This document shows positions 14,101-27,000 of a DNA stretch of 64,000 nt, in pieces (the first letter of the stretch is position 1; each line of letters begins with the position of its first letter). Made by a program: the position numbers and the translations under genes. The notes under the pieces are model-generated. The model searched no databases and was not told the DNA's origin. It was given only the letters and a program-made list of their open reading frames with translations. Origin of the DNA: Breviolum minutum Mf 1.05b.01 (lineage: Eukaryota; Sar; Dinophyceae; Suessiales; Symbiodiniaceae); contig DF239147.1 in assembly GCA_000507305.1 (NCBI GenBank), positions 186,001-250,000 of the forward strand, read 5' to 3'.

Positions 14101-17100
14101 GAACCCATGATCATGTAAGCCACCCAGCACCCTTCCCATGTTGAGGGAACCTAGAAAGTCACCAAACAGAGCCCATAGTCTTGTATGACTGCATCGCCGA
14201 ACGCTGAAAAAATCACATCTGATATCATAGAACCATCATGTTGTATGGTGATCTTTACCCAAATGATCCACTAACCTCCCCATCCCCGGTTGATGACAAT
14301 CCTCAACGCGTTGACGGCCAAGAAACAGGACAACAACTGGCAAAAACAGCGCACACCACCAAATGAATAGTCACTTTGGCCATGCCTGCAGCTGCTGCTA
14401 AGTGGCTAGAAAATGATCCTGGTGGTTGGGGATTCCTTATGTTGTGACGATCAAGGAACGAGTTGGCTCTGGCATGCAGGCTGTAAGTTTGATGTCAAAA
14501 CCTTGATTCATGTTTGTTGAAGAAGAACTTCAATAGCGGTTGGAATTTCTCCAAAATTACCTCCAAACCCTATGGGCCCGACCATCTGAGAAGATAGTGC
14601 TAAATTCCACACTTGTACCCCAGTTCATGTATTTCAAAAAAGACACGACTGGTACAGTTTATCGAAAGGCAAGTTGTCATGAATGGGAGGTACTGTCTGA
14701 GAGTCGCAACAGATGCCGAAAAACAAGAGTTTGGTTAGGGTTGCGCAGTTGCACCAAAATGTTTCCACTAGAAGAATGTGTTAGGCTATGGAAAGGTCAC
14801 GATGACAAGCTGTAAGATTTCAAATAGACTTGCTTTTGCAGCTCTGTGGGAACTATTTTAATCAAAAACTACGTCGAAGGGTTTAGCTTGCATTGTCCAC
14901 TGGATGAACATGAACCCGATGTAGCTTGCCATGTTTCAAACAAAACCCACAACCCCACTCAATAAGCAGTCGGTGATCATCAGAATTCTGTCTGAAGCTA
15001 TATGCTCTCTGTATGAACATGATAGTACAACCCACAAACGACATTCCGAGATCGGTTTCACCAATGCCAGGTTGAGTTCATTGCAGGGCAAACGAGGTTT
15101 TTGACACAAATCTTTTTGAGGAAGGTCAGGGATGGAAAAAACAGGCCGATTTTACTGGTTGCTTCATAAAGGCTTTCGAATCAGTCGTCTAAATGGTTAT
15201 GCCCTTCAACCTGTATTTCGGGTCCCGAGTTCCAGCACCACCACACATCATTCCATGTCTTCCAAGAGACGTGAGCCCATGCCATCGCTGTCCTGGATGG
15301 ACGGTGGTGAAACCCGGATCCATTGAAAAGAATGAACAAAGGCTTCAAAAGCTCCTGTCTACACCAGGGGTCTTCTAGTTACCTGGAAGAAACCACATGT
15401 TTAAACATTAGGAAAACCGTTTCCAATAGCTTTTGCCTGCGTGATGTGATCAAGCCAGAAAACAATAACTCTCAATCGAATCGTTCAATGAAATTCACAG
15501 GTCGAGCAAAAGAAAACTTACGATGGTAATGCATATGCCATGCGTGAAACCACAGGCAAAATGACAATACGGACGGCCTATGTTTTGCTGCCGAGCCATC
15601 AAATACACAATATAATATATACATCAAATTCTCGGCAATGCATTTCTGGTTTTGCAAATGCTGGAAAAGGAGGTCATTTTCAGGAGAGAAGCGACCAAAA
15701 CTTTATACATACCCAGCTTTCAGTGCCATGTTTACTCATCTGTACAAATTCTGAACTGCGGAATAACAAACAGCATTGCATGATGGTTTATGTAAAAGTT
15801 TCCAACCATGCAGTATGGCAACATATGTCAGAAATAGTCTAGTGCTACTGACTTGCAAACTGTTTGCGTTGAGAAATACCTTCTAAAACATGGTGATGCG
15901 GTAAAAGCACGAGAACACCTGTTCCCAGAAAGTGTAAGAAAGGAAAGATTACGTATCTGATGTTTTCGAAAGGGGATATGGGGTATGATCCAAACCTGCA
16001 AAGTAAAATTTAGAATGTCAAAGGAACTTTAAATATTCAGTTGTTCATTATTGACTTTCAATATTTCTCGAGATGTCCGACCTTCAGGTCCGCGCATCGC
16101 ATGTGGTGACTTTCCGGTCCTGATCTTCGGGCTCGCTGAGCGCACGCGCTTCCTCCGGTTCTATGCGGCGACTGCGCCAAAAGAGGTATTTTGCCTTGGC
16201 CAAGCTCCCCCGCTGAGGCTGCAAAAAAGGAAGGTTTTTCGGAGGCCAATGGCAAACCCTATGATTTTCTACTACTACCTCCCTGTTGAATTCGTTTCAC
16301 TGTTTTTTGAAAGCAAATATTCATGTAAAAAATCGCACGGTTGGTGCCAATTCGAAAAGAAAAAAAGTTTTAGCATCCATGAAAAAGGGTTGTAGCACAA
16401 TACATAAAATGAAAACCAATGAAATTGGGTTGATCCTCAATCTTGGCCACCCACATTTAATTAGAACATTTCTGGCGGCGTTGTTTGGAACGGACTCCCT
16501 TGATCCCAATTTCAGCCAATGAGTTTCGGTACTTTGAAGCGTGTAATCGCGTTGAAAACATATTTTTCACATTTATGCACGGCAATCTCAATCCAACCGA
16601 GGGACTTGTTCGGAATGCAAATCATGCTGCGTGGGACATTCGAGGCCACAAAAAACAATTGGGCAGACAAACCCCAAGGGGCTCCTATATTTGCTACGAG
16701 GGCCAAACATTTCGAATTACACTGGCTGGCGCAAAGCCACCGATATAAATGAATGGCAACCAAAGATTGCACAACATGACATTGTAGCATAAAAGTCGTT
16801 GGAACATTCAGTGGATAAACATTTCACAGTTTTAGATCCTCTTTATGGTCCAAATGAACCTGTTTCTAAAAAAGTGGAACCTAGTTAATCGAAGCGCCTT
16901 TACCAGACCGTCGGCAAAAAACACAAGCCATTTGCAGTTTAGCTGCCAGGTTCCCAGTGCGGAGCAAGTCAAAGACCTCCATGCCGTTTTCAGCCGTGTC
17001 TTGTGTAAATGGGGTCAACATGACATGTACATGGGCACTGAAATATGTTGCACATGTGTTGTTCACTGGAGACGCAAAGACGCATCAATGCAAATGATGC

Positions 17101-20100
17101 AAATGTCAAGAAATATTTCCCATGTGAAAGGATCATACGGATGTTTCAGCCGAAATTTGTATGGACAAAAAAGTAGAAACCCTCTGGTGAGAATCAAGAA
17201 AAAACCTATATGAGTTTGCTCCTACAATGCAGCTTGATAGCAACGAATGACGCAATGTGCAGCTACAAGGTCATTAGGGCCGGGCCCAGGGATGCCAGCA
17301 GTTCCTCCAATATTGCCGCCATTACGCCGTTGAACTTGTGTTGTCGGCTGGTGTCATGGTACGAAAAAAATTCGAAGTGCAGAACGTGGGTGCACTGCTA
17401 GAAACTCATGGTCTGGAACCCGAATTTGCATCGGCAAAGTTTGCTTTTTGGGTACATGGGGTTAAGAGCAATTTCCATACACGTCGGTGCAACTAGATTG
17501 AAGGCCCCGATGCTTAGCTAAAGAGCGAAAGGAGTCCGTTATAGCTAGGAAGGTTCCAATCAATTTCTGCTTCCACATACATGACGTAACTAAATGAAGC
17601 TTTCTCACCAATGCTGAAATTGATGCGCACGTTTAAATGCGGCGTTTTTTTGATGTGATTGCGTTGCATATTTGTCATTTCTGGAAAACACTGTGATCTG
17701 ACACATGTGAAACGAATAACGTCATCCCCCACTTGCCACAGGTGCCCAGCCTGCAGGAAAGAACTCAACAGGATATAGTTGATGTAGAAATTGGAAAACC
17801 CCGGCAACGCATCTGCCAGAATAAAAACCACCTGCAACATTCCAATTAAGTTCAGCTCAAAAAGCCTTGTTACCATAGATAAGATAAATTCAAATCAACA
17901 TATTAAAGTTAGGCGAAAGAAACTATGAAGATCTGCAGCCGCTGTTTCACTTGACAATCAACCTTGCAGGAAAAAAGGCAAAATGGATTGTTGCAGGTTT
18001 GGCAAGCTTGTACAGTAATGGTAATGGAGACGATCAAAAAGAACAATGCCCCCCAGCCTCGCCGGGATGCGCCATCAACTTCTCTAGCCTGAAAAAAGCG
18101 TGGGCGCGCCGGCGCAAATAACCCAGAAGTAGCAGCTATACTTACCTTGCAAACCTGTCTGGACAACGCAGGCGAAAGCTCTTCCAAGCAATCTCTGCAA
18201 TTTTGAGGATTCAACCCTACACGAGTTTACGCCCAAATCTGGTCCGTGTTCGAATGTCCCAAGTGACTATAGGAGTCTATCTATCTGTGCTTCAGGCACC
18301 CTTTTGCCAAGTAAGGGCAATGGTTGAATCGATAGAAACCACCAAGTTACATGCACTATCATGAGGTTCCAAAGTCTGAAGAAGCTTCAACTATGAAAGT
18401 TGTCATCGCCGACCAACAGAGTACTAACTCGGAGACATGTAGTGCTACTCATTCTTCCTACATGAAATATATATCTCTGAAATCTCGAGTGGTTACGCAA
18501 GGAACATGCTGAATCTGGCCTCCAATCAAACGGAACACTTGAACTTCATGTACTGTGCCGCATGGGCGAGGATTGGCAGGAATCCCTGGAGTCCAAACTA
18601 TAAAGCCAGATCACCTAAAAGTAAAACCAGAATGATACTTCTACGTCTTTGGCAACGCAGCGTTTGGGAAAACACTTCTCAACCAAAACCTGTGAATGGT
18701 TTAGAGCGTCATGAAGACGCTAAAAGGCGTGTGACTGCTAGCCGCTGTGTCATTAGTTCGCACAAACGCGAAAGGCAAAAACTATTAATTGCAAATGTAT
18801 GCAAGAGAAATATTCAACTAGATCCCCAGTGGCGATAAGGTATAATGTTTGTCTAGGAAACAAATTGTTGGAAGACTGTCAAGGTATCCTCTCGCAGCAA
18901 TGTCTAATAAGAGCTACTACGTTATCTTCGACGGCGCAGAAATGCTGCCAAGGGGCACGTTGAGGATTGTCCCGACAATGGTGGTGACCAGCAATACGAA
19001 CACCAGCTGAAAAGCAAAGAACCAGTCCTTGGTCAATGAAGCCCGGGCTGCTCTGGCTGTTACGAGGACTGCAAAAATCAAAAGATCTGGATCAAACGAC
19101 TTTCGAGGGATCGAAAATCAACAGATACCTACGGATGCGATCTATGGCACCAAAGCAAAGGCATGCACACTTGACAAGGGGTCAGCAACTTCAGTGGGTT
19201 GATTCCGAGCTAAACAAGCCCATGCCCCCGACCATCCAGAGCATTTTTTCACCCCCTATGTCCGGCCTGCAACTTCAACTGTGCCCACGTCCCAGCCTCT
19301 CGAAATTCAGCACCGGGAAAAGTTATCTGCCAAAAACCCTTCTTATAATAAAAATCATAATGCTGAGCAAAACTTACATGTGAATAGGAGAAGCATTGGA
19401 CTCATGAGGCTCTCTAACCTCATCATGTGACAGTTCATCCTTTCCAGTTTCGGATTCAAAAAATGGGGACATGGTGGGTGAGATGAAACAAGTCAAGACA
19501 CAGTGGATGAAGCCAAAGAAACACCAAATCAATCAGGCATGTTGCTCGCACTTGGTGCCATATTTGAAAACAACTTAATTGCCAACAGCTACACCCGTAG
19601 ATCAGTTTGCCCAAAATTACCTCAAGCACCTGCGTTGCTGGGGGAAGCTCAGAATGACTCACCTTCAACCCAACCCTGCCATCCAATGCAACACATCATT
19701 CTGCAAATCATCCAACATCATTGGGGGTAAAAGGGCCCACGCAGGGTGTTTTTCAGGTTGACACGCATCTGGCCAGATAGTCTAAACAAGCCAAGACTTG
19801 ACATGTAATCCTCCACGCATTGCTTTTGATGTTTTACCTCTGGATGCCACCCTTTTTCGCCAATCTGCCGACGCAAACGAGAGCCAGCCACTTCCACGCT
19901 GACCCCTCCGGCCGGCGGCCTTTAAAACCAGAAAGTTGTGAATGATCGCCATGAAGAGCGTTGGCAAAAAACTCATGAACATCTTCAGCACCTTGCAGAA
20001 AACGTGTCAAAACCAAGATGCCTGCCCTTTCCATGGTTTGCAAGGTTTGTGGTGGGTTTGGTGGTCCCTTTGGTCTGGACATTTTGTCTCAATTTAATGT

Positions 20101-20875
20101 GATGGTTTTTGAGGAAGGTCAACATCAATCCATCATGAACTGTTCCGCAACCGAGCAGGGTTCAACAAGTCAGATAAAATGGGATGAAACTACGCAACCG
20201 GATCAGCCAAGCAACACCAGTTCTCATCACACCTGGCGCGGCATGGAGCAAAAACTACCCAGGTACATTCACCTACTAGGATTTGTGCACACATCAGCCG
20301 AATGGTTGACTGCTTAAAGGCTGGATATTGGATATGTAGCAGTGTTCGGCAGAGCCCTAACCAACCAGATTTCCGAACTATGTACATGCAAACCGTTGGA
20401 AAGAAACCTAAAGCGATCCAGTTGAATTTGGGCGTGGGTCTGAAAAAAGTCTTCCATCGGCATACTTACTCCTTCTTCCGTGGTGGCATTCGCCGTGAGC
20501 GGATTGAAGCAAACTCCCCGAAGGAAGAATTTCAGTGTTCAGCACTGCAACAGAAGCATCATTGAGCAGACACCCCTGCAAAATTGACAAAATTGTTTCT
20601 ATGAAACTCCAACAAAATCAACCAATATCTAGCCCCGTAACAACAGCAACAACAACGAAAAAGCAAGCAAGCAAACACAACAAATAACAACCACCACACT
20701 ATCCCCACAAACTTCAAACCACAAACCGCAAACAACACACAGCGAACAACATTACAAAAAGAACAAAGACAACAAACAAACACACACACATGCACACGCA
20801 TGCAAAGCAACATCAAACATAACAAACACTGCAGCAGCAGCAACAACAACACCAGCAACAAGAACAGCAAGGGCG

Positions 20876-20914
<39 letters not shown>

Positions 20915-20955
20915 GCAACAACAACAACAACAACAACAACAACGACAACGACAAG

Positions 20956-21033
<78 letters not shown>

Positions 21034-24000
21034 AACAACAACAACAACAGAAACAACAACAACAACAAAGACGACTGCAACGCAAGCAAGAACAGCCTCC
21101 CCCAAAACATTATAATGGACAACTAACTAGCTGGACAGATTCTACACTTTGAAAACCCTGATATAATAACAAAGTTTATCAAAGTTTGAACAGATTCAAA
21201 ACACAAAAGCCAAGATCACAGAAGACCTCAAATTTGCATTCTACAAATGGATACACGAGTCGAATCGCTTATTTCCAAACATCGTTGTCTTTTTCACCCT
21301 CCGCCTTGCAGGAAATGTTTCAGCTGTGGATTCTCGACGCTGGCAATGACAGGTTCCACTTTGTCCAAAAAAGTGGCAATCCTGAATCCAAGGGAGGAAG
21401 AGGAGAAAAGAAATGGATTGGTGATTGGACGTGTTGTTTCACCTGCCATTAAGAATTTATCATTAGTCATTGTAATATTGTTTTTTCCACCTTTGAGTCT
21501 CTATCTATCTCTGCCCACGTATCTGTCTATAGCCTTATCTGCGCCCATGTGTCTTTCTCTCTAAGTGGGTCCGTTTTCTTATCCAGGTATCTAAGTCTGG
21601 ACACAAGAAACAAAAAAACGTCTACGGTTGGATTTGTGGTGGATTTCCATGCCCACGCTGAGACATAAACTTTGATCTAAACGCATGCTTCCGTTGTAGT
21701 ATGTTACTGAATGCTATTGGATATGCTAGTGCGTCGAAATGCCTATCTGTTGACAAATGCAAGGCAAGTATTGCTGAATAGGAAGGTGCGGGTTGCATAC
21801 TTTGCGAAAATTTCATGCCTACGGTTGTTTTGAATCAACGACGTCTATTAAACTCATGTTTGTGTGTTGAAAGGCAAGTCCACTCCAGCATGATTATGTT
21901 GACGTTGGCTGCGCTGTTCCACATTGAATAACAACCCATTGTGGCTTCAAACGGGACTAAGAATAAACACAGGTGCTGGGTGATAGTTGAAATTGAGGTG
22001 GACAGGTGAAGGAGCATGGTTGTGACACAACAGGCGGTTTCAAGAATTTTACCCACTTGACTGACTGTGGGAGGCAACTCTTGTCACCCAAAGGGGCTCT
22101 GGCGAAGCCATGCAATGAAGTCATCATGGCGAGTCATGGTATAGTTATAGTTTTCAACATGGGCACGAGTCAGGTAGCAAGGCAGAAAAAATAGGTTTTG
22201 GGAAATGTTCCTGCCAATTAAGGCACAAACATGTGTCCATACGATGAACCAGCTTTGTGAAAACAAACTTACTCGCCAATCATGGGGGATGTTTATTGAC
22301 CAGGACAGAAGGCATATACTATACATAAGGCCACTTTCAGGCGTTTCGTCTTAAGATTCTTAAGTTCATCACTTTGGGGGACTAGTTTTTAGCATCCAAA
22401 CCAGCAGGTCTTTTGGCGACCACCACGCATGCAGCCCCTGCCCTGCTGGGTGGGCCATGTGGCCCAGCACAGCAGGCAGGGGCCAAACCACCAAGCCCCT
22501 CGTGGCCAAACAAATCACAACTTGACACTCAAGCTCCCAGGGGGGGGCGGGCGGGCTTTGTGCAACCTGCTCTGTGCCACCACCCACACAAGCTGTAGTT
22601 GCTCAACAGACTAAACAAGTAGATCAAGGGCATGAAGCAATCACCTGAAACACAAGCTACTAGTCCACCCCCTGAAGCGATCTGCCTACCCAATCCTAGA
22701 GGTTGGGAGGTGCTCAACATTAGACATCATTAGACAAAACGCCCAGCAAGATCACCAAACAAAATACATCCCCTTTTGAAGACCCTGGTGGCGGCTGGTG
22801 CGTTTCAACAAAAAACATGTCCATTCCGCTGCCAGGAAACATTGGGGCCCAAATGACAAAGATCAACAGCAAGAGACCGCCAGCGGTCAAAATTCCACCA
22901 GCCTGCACCTCGTCATGGTGACATGTTCGTTTTTCAAGTCCAGAGGAGCTAGCAGTTGTATACTCTTGTTGATTTTACCGATGATTTGGCTCAAACAAAA
23001 ACGAGAGTCAAGGCTGGTAAACGCTCCACCCGCATGGGGCATACCCGTACTGAGAAGTCAAAAATTGGAGGACGGCATGGGGTACAGTTTTTAAAGCAAA
23101 TATTCATTCATAGATAATATGTCATAACTCATAACTTAATGTCAAAATCAGCATAATATATAAATTATATAACCTCTGGAACTTTAAAGGGTTTGTCAGA
23201 GTGGAAATTGAAATGCTTGTGTGCGAGTGTGTCAGATCTTTTGAAGTAGACTCCGTGTGCCAATGCGTGTTGATTTGCTGAGAAAATGAGCTATCAAGAT
23301 GAGGGATTTATTTACCAACCCATCTTCGAAACATCGCAAAAACACCATCCCTTGATTGAAGTTTTGCTCGAATCGTCAACCCGCCCGCCTCCGGATCTTT
23401 GGCTAGATCCTGGCGCGGGTCTAGAATATAGAACTCTATATCCGAACGAATGAACCCGCTGCATGCTGGGCTCAAGGATGCCGCAACACAACTCGTTTGT
23501 TTCACTGTGCCATGAAATGATAAATCCCATCCATCGGATCTCTGCCTGGTACAATACATCCTCTGGGTCCGGAGGCATGGTCGTAGTGAGCTGCGAAGCA
23601 TCTGCCCGATATTGCGGTGAGAGCGCCAACATACCTCGATGCCGGGGTGATCCCCAGATTTCAGTTAGTCAGTTTATGTGGGCCCACCAGTCTCACCAAG
23701 TTGATGTTCTATGTCTAGAAACCATATCTCGAATCTAATCACACTCTATAATAAGTTCATCGAAATGGGTGGTTTTGCAGTCCCAGTTGCACATCCGTCT
23801 GGAAGAAAAAGTAACGAAGCCTGCAGAAAATTGCGGACAAGATGAATGCATTTAGGATGTGTAGCCGTGGATTGCTTTAGCTAGGTACTCTACAATTGGG
23901 CCCGTCTTAGCATTTCGAACGTCTGGGTAGGTTTCCACGTTGCAGTTTCCTATGAATATTCACTGCTATCCCTTGTATTGCACTCTGTGACTCTATGTGT

Positions 24001-27000
24001 TCTTCTCCTGTTTCTTATACACTTCCTTCTGCAGGGGCTTGCCTATAATTCTGTTTGGATCGATCTCGTCAAAACACAGGCAGTAAGTCCCTGCTGCAAC
24101 AACGCACCTGCCTGCACAACTGCATACTTTCGGATCCATCGCTTGCACCTAAGTGAATCATGTCATGTAGATGGCACCGGCAAACCTGAGTCAGTCTCGC
24201 CTTATACCGCTTGTTTTGATCTGGCAAATAAATATACGTGCACACGCAAAAACTTTGGAAATAACATGCTGGGGTTCATATGGCCAGAACCTAGATTAAT
24301 AACATTGGAGATATAACTTCAGAGCGAAATGGTGCCACAATCAAACATTTGCATTCACAGTCAGCCAAATGAATGCCACCCAGCAACCTTTTCCTCCACG
24401 TGTCTTTGTTCTATGGCCACCTCTGCCTACCGCACCGGCGGTGCTCTTGTGCGACTACGCTTCTGAGGTGTTAAGAGATAGATAGTGCGGAAACACATCC
24501 CAAATGGTGAGCCTGGGGCTGTCCAGCTTTCGTGAAAGATTAAGATGAACGGAAATCGAAATGTCTTTAGCTTGGAAAGTCAGGAGAACTTCTAGATCTC
24601 CAAAAAGTCTCAAGATTGAAGGAACATAGTAGCCTTGTTGTGAGAATATTGTTGGACCGAACAAGTTTTTTTAGTGGTTGCCAAAAAACTGTTGGTCTAA
24701 AAAAGAAGTTCCTAAAAAAAATTCCATCGGATCAATAGTTAGAAACGTCAGAAAACTACCGTTTGACGATGGAAAACTAACCATGAATGAAGATGTATAT
24801 TTCCTATTGAAAAGATCTTCCCATTAAAAATGGTGATTCTCCAACTCGTCATGTGAGTTTTCGGGTAGAGCCCCCTGTTGTATGGCCTTGAGGTCGACCA
24901 AAGTAGCTCGTAGCTTCCCCTGGATGACATTGGATGATTCGAGGTGGGGCATCTGAATATGACACACACACACAGACATGCAAGAATTAAGTATGGCTTG
25001 ATATGGCTTGCAAAACCTCCTCCATTGCATGCTATGGTTGAAAAGACAACTTGTCGTCACACAGTGCTATGCAAAAAAAACTCGGTTCAACTATTCAACA
25101 AATGAAATCTGATTAACACACCTTTCGCATATGAAGATTTATACAAACATTACAAGTTGGATGTTGCACATGATACTGCCAGGAACCCTGCCTTATCCAC
25201 GGTGGACATGCAAGGGCACTCTCTGGAGCCTTCTTGATTTGCCTTGCACATTTTGCCCCATCACTTCCCTTGCCATCTTGGGGGAGGAAATTGTTGGGGA
25301 AAACTCTGGGAGTGTTTAAACCGTTTTTTTCTCGTAATTAGTAGGGAATTTTGAAACCTAACCTAAGCACTTCACCAAACCAACAGCCAACCGCTGTAAA
25401 CCGCCTCTTCCAGGTGAAGTTTGGCCGTGACCTGTTCCACATCGTTCACCAACTGACCTTTGCGGCAGGAGGCTGCTGCTGAATGCCCCTTGATGGATAA
25501 ACTCATCCCACCTCAAATAGGGAATCCTTATAGTGGGTATTAATAGTATATACACCACTATTATTCGGTTGATGACCATCCCCTACTATATGCGAATAGT
25601 GGAAGTTTACACCCCGGCACATGTAGATATATATTACAGCTGAACACCTACCCACAAATTTTTATAAATGACATTTCTATTTTGCTCAGTTTGTTTGCGT
25701 TCAGTTTGTTCGGTTTGTTTGGGTGCTTTGTTCTCTTGCGTCACTCTTTTCTTTCATTCTTTACACTTGTGACTACTGAGCTTTCTTTCTACCAGGGTCC
25801 AAATTATTTTCACTGACACATATTTCCAAAAGCTTTCCTGATTGTGAACATGTGTACGAGCACTCCTGCGTTTCAACGTCGGCCTGTGAATCACTGGAGA
25901 TAAACAGCGACCCGGACGGAGTTTCTCTGTTCGCCGGACCACATACGCCTCAAGCAAGGGCAAATTCATGCCCCGGCCTTTAATAAGTCTATTAGTAATG
26001 ATAACTACCAACCAAAAACTCCCAAGAAACAATGAAAACATTAAAACGGGCCCCCATGTACTCGTTATCAAGCATAGGCAATTCCGCTATGAAGGCATGG
26101 AATAACAAAACAAGTATTCCCAACGAATCAGCAATCAGGTTTCTTCAAAGCTCTTCAGTCTGTTTTTCAGACAAGCGCTAAGCACCGCTCAAGAAACTGA
26201 CTGGTTTTCACCTACTAGCAAAACGCAAAGATCTAAGACAACACCGAACTTATCCCCCCTCCCTGATCTAAGACATAATAGGCACATGTGAGGTAAACCA
26301 AACTCATTCGCACCTTTTTTAAACAACAACTGAAATGAATTGAAAATATCATTACCCTGGCAGCTGGTTTGAAACTCATGATGCTCGGCAACCTCAACAC
26401 CTTGCAACAAGAAGTACGACTTCCAAGTGCATCCTTGGGATAAACATTAGAATTTTGGGTATTCCCTTGGGGCCTCAGGGTTTTCCCAAATTACCATGTG
26501 GCAGCTCAAAAAGCTGTGCCTGCACGATGGCTTGAGGACCAAAAAGCCGTGCAAAGTAAAAACCTGGAGACGTCACCGAGTCACCAATGAAAAATCCAAG
26601 GTAAAGATGGTCTGAATTGAAGGCCCAGGCTCCTCTCTTACAATGCCACAATGCCACATATACAAATGATAATAAGAAACCCTTAGGACCTGATTAGGAA
26701 ATATGAATTCCAAAGTGCACAGTAATTGTTGAGACTGGCATCCACGGTATGGCGACTTTACAGGATCCCATGTCGGAATTATTAAAAGTTCATGATTGTA
26801 TCTCCTTCAACCGGCGCTAAGAGCAGAATGCATGCACTAAATGAGCTTTGATGACTTGAGGTCTTCTGTTGAAATATCCGTTTCGAAAAGTGCTCACTAA
26901 AAGCTAACTTGGATCAATCTGAACATTCCGGCCCATTTCGGCCGAATCGCAAATATCTACATTGAATATCATTGAATCTACATATATAGCTGGGGTGAAA

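Noticed and set aside
20559..21126. Long open frames on both strands (poly-Leu, poly-Val, poly-Asn, poly-Cys)
   Set aside because: They are translations of the CAA/CGACAA tandem repeat and have no splice sites or non-repeat coding sequence.
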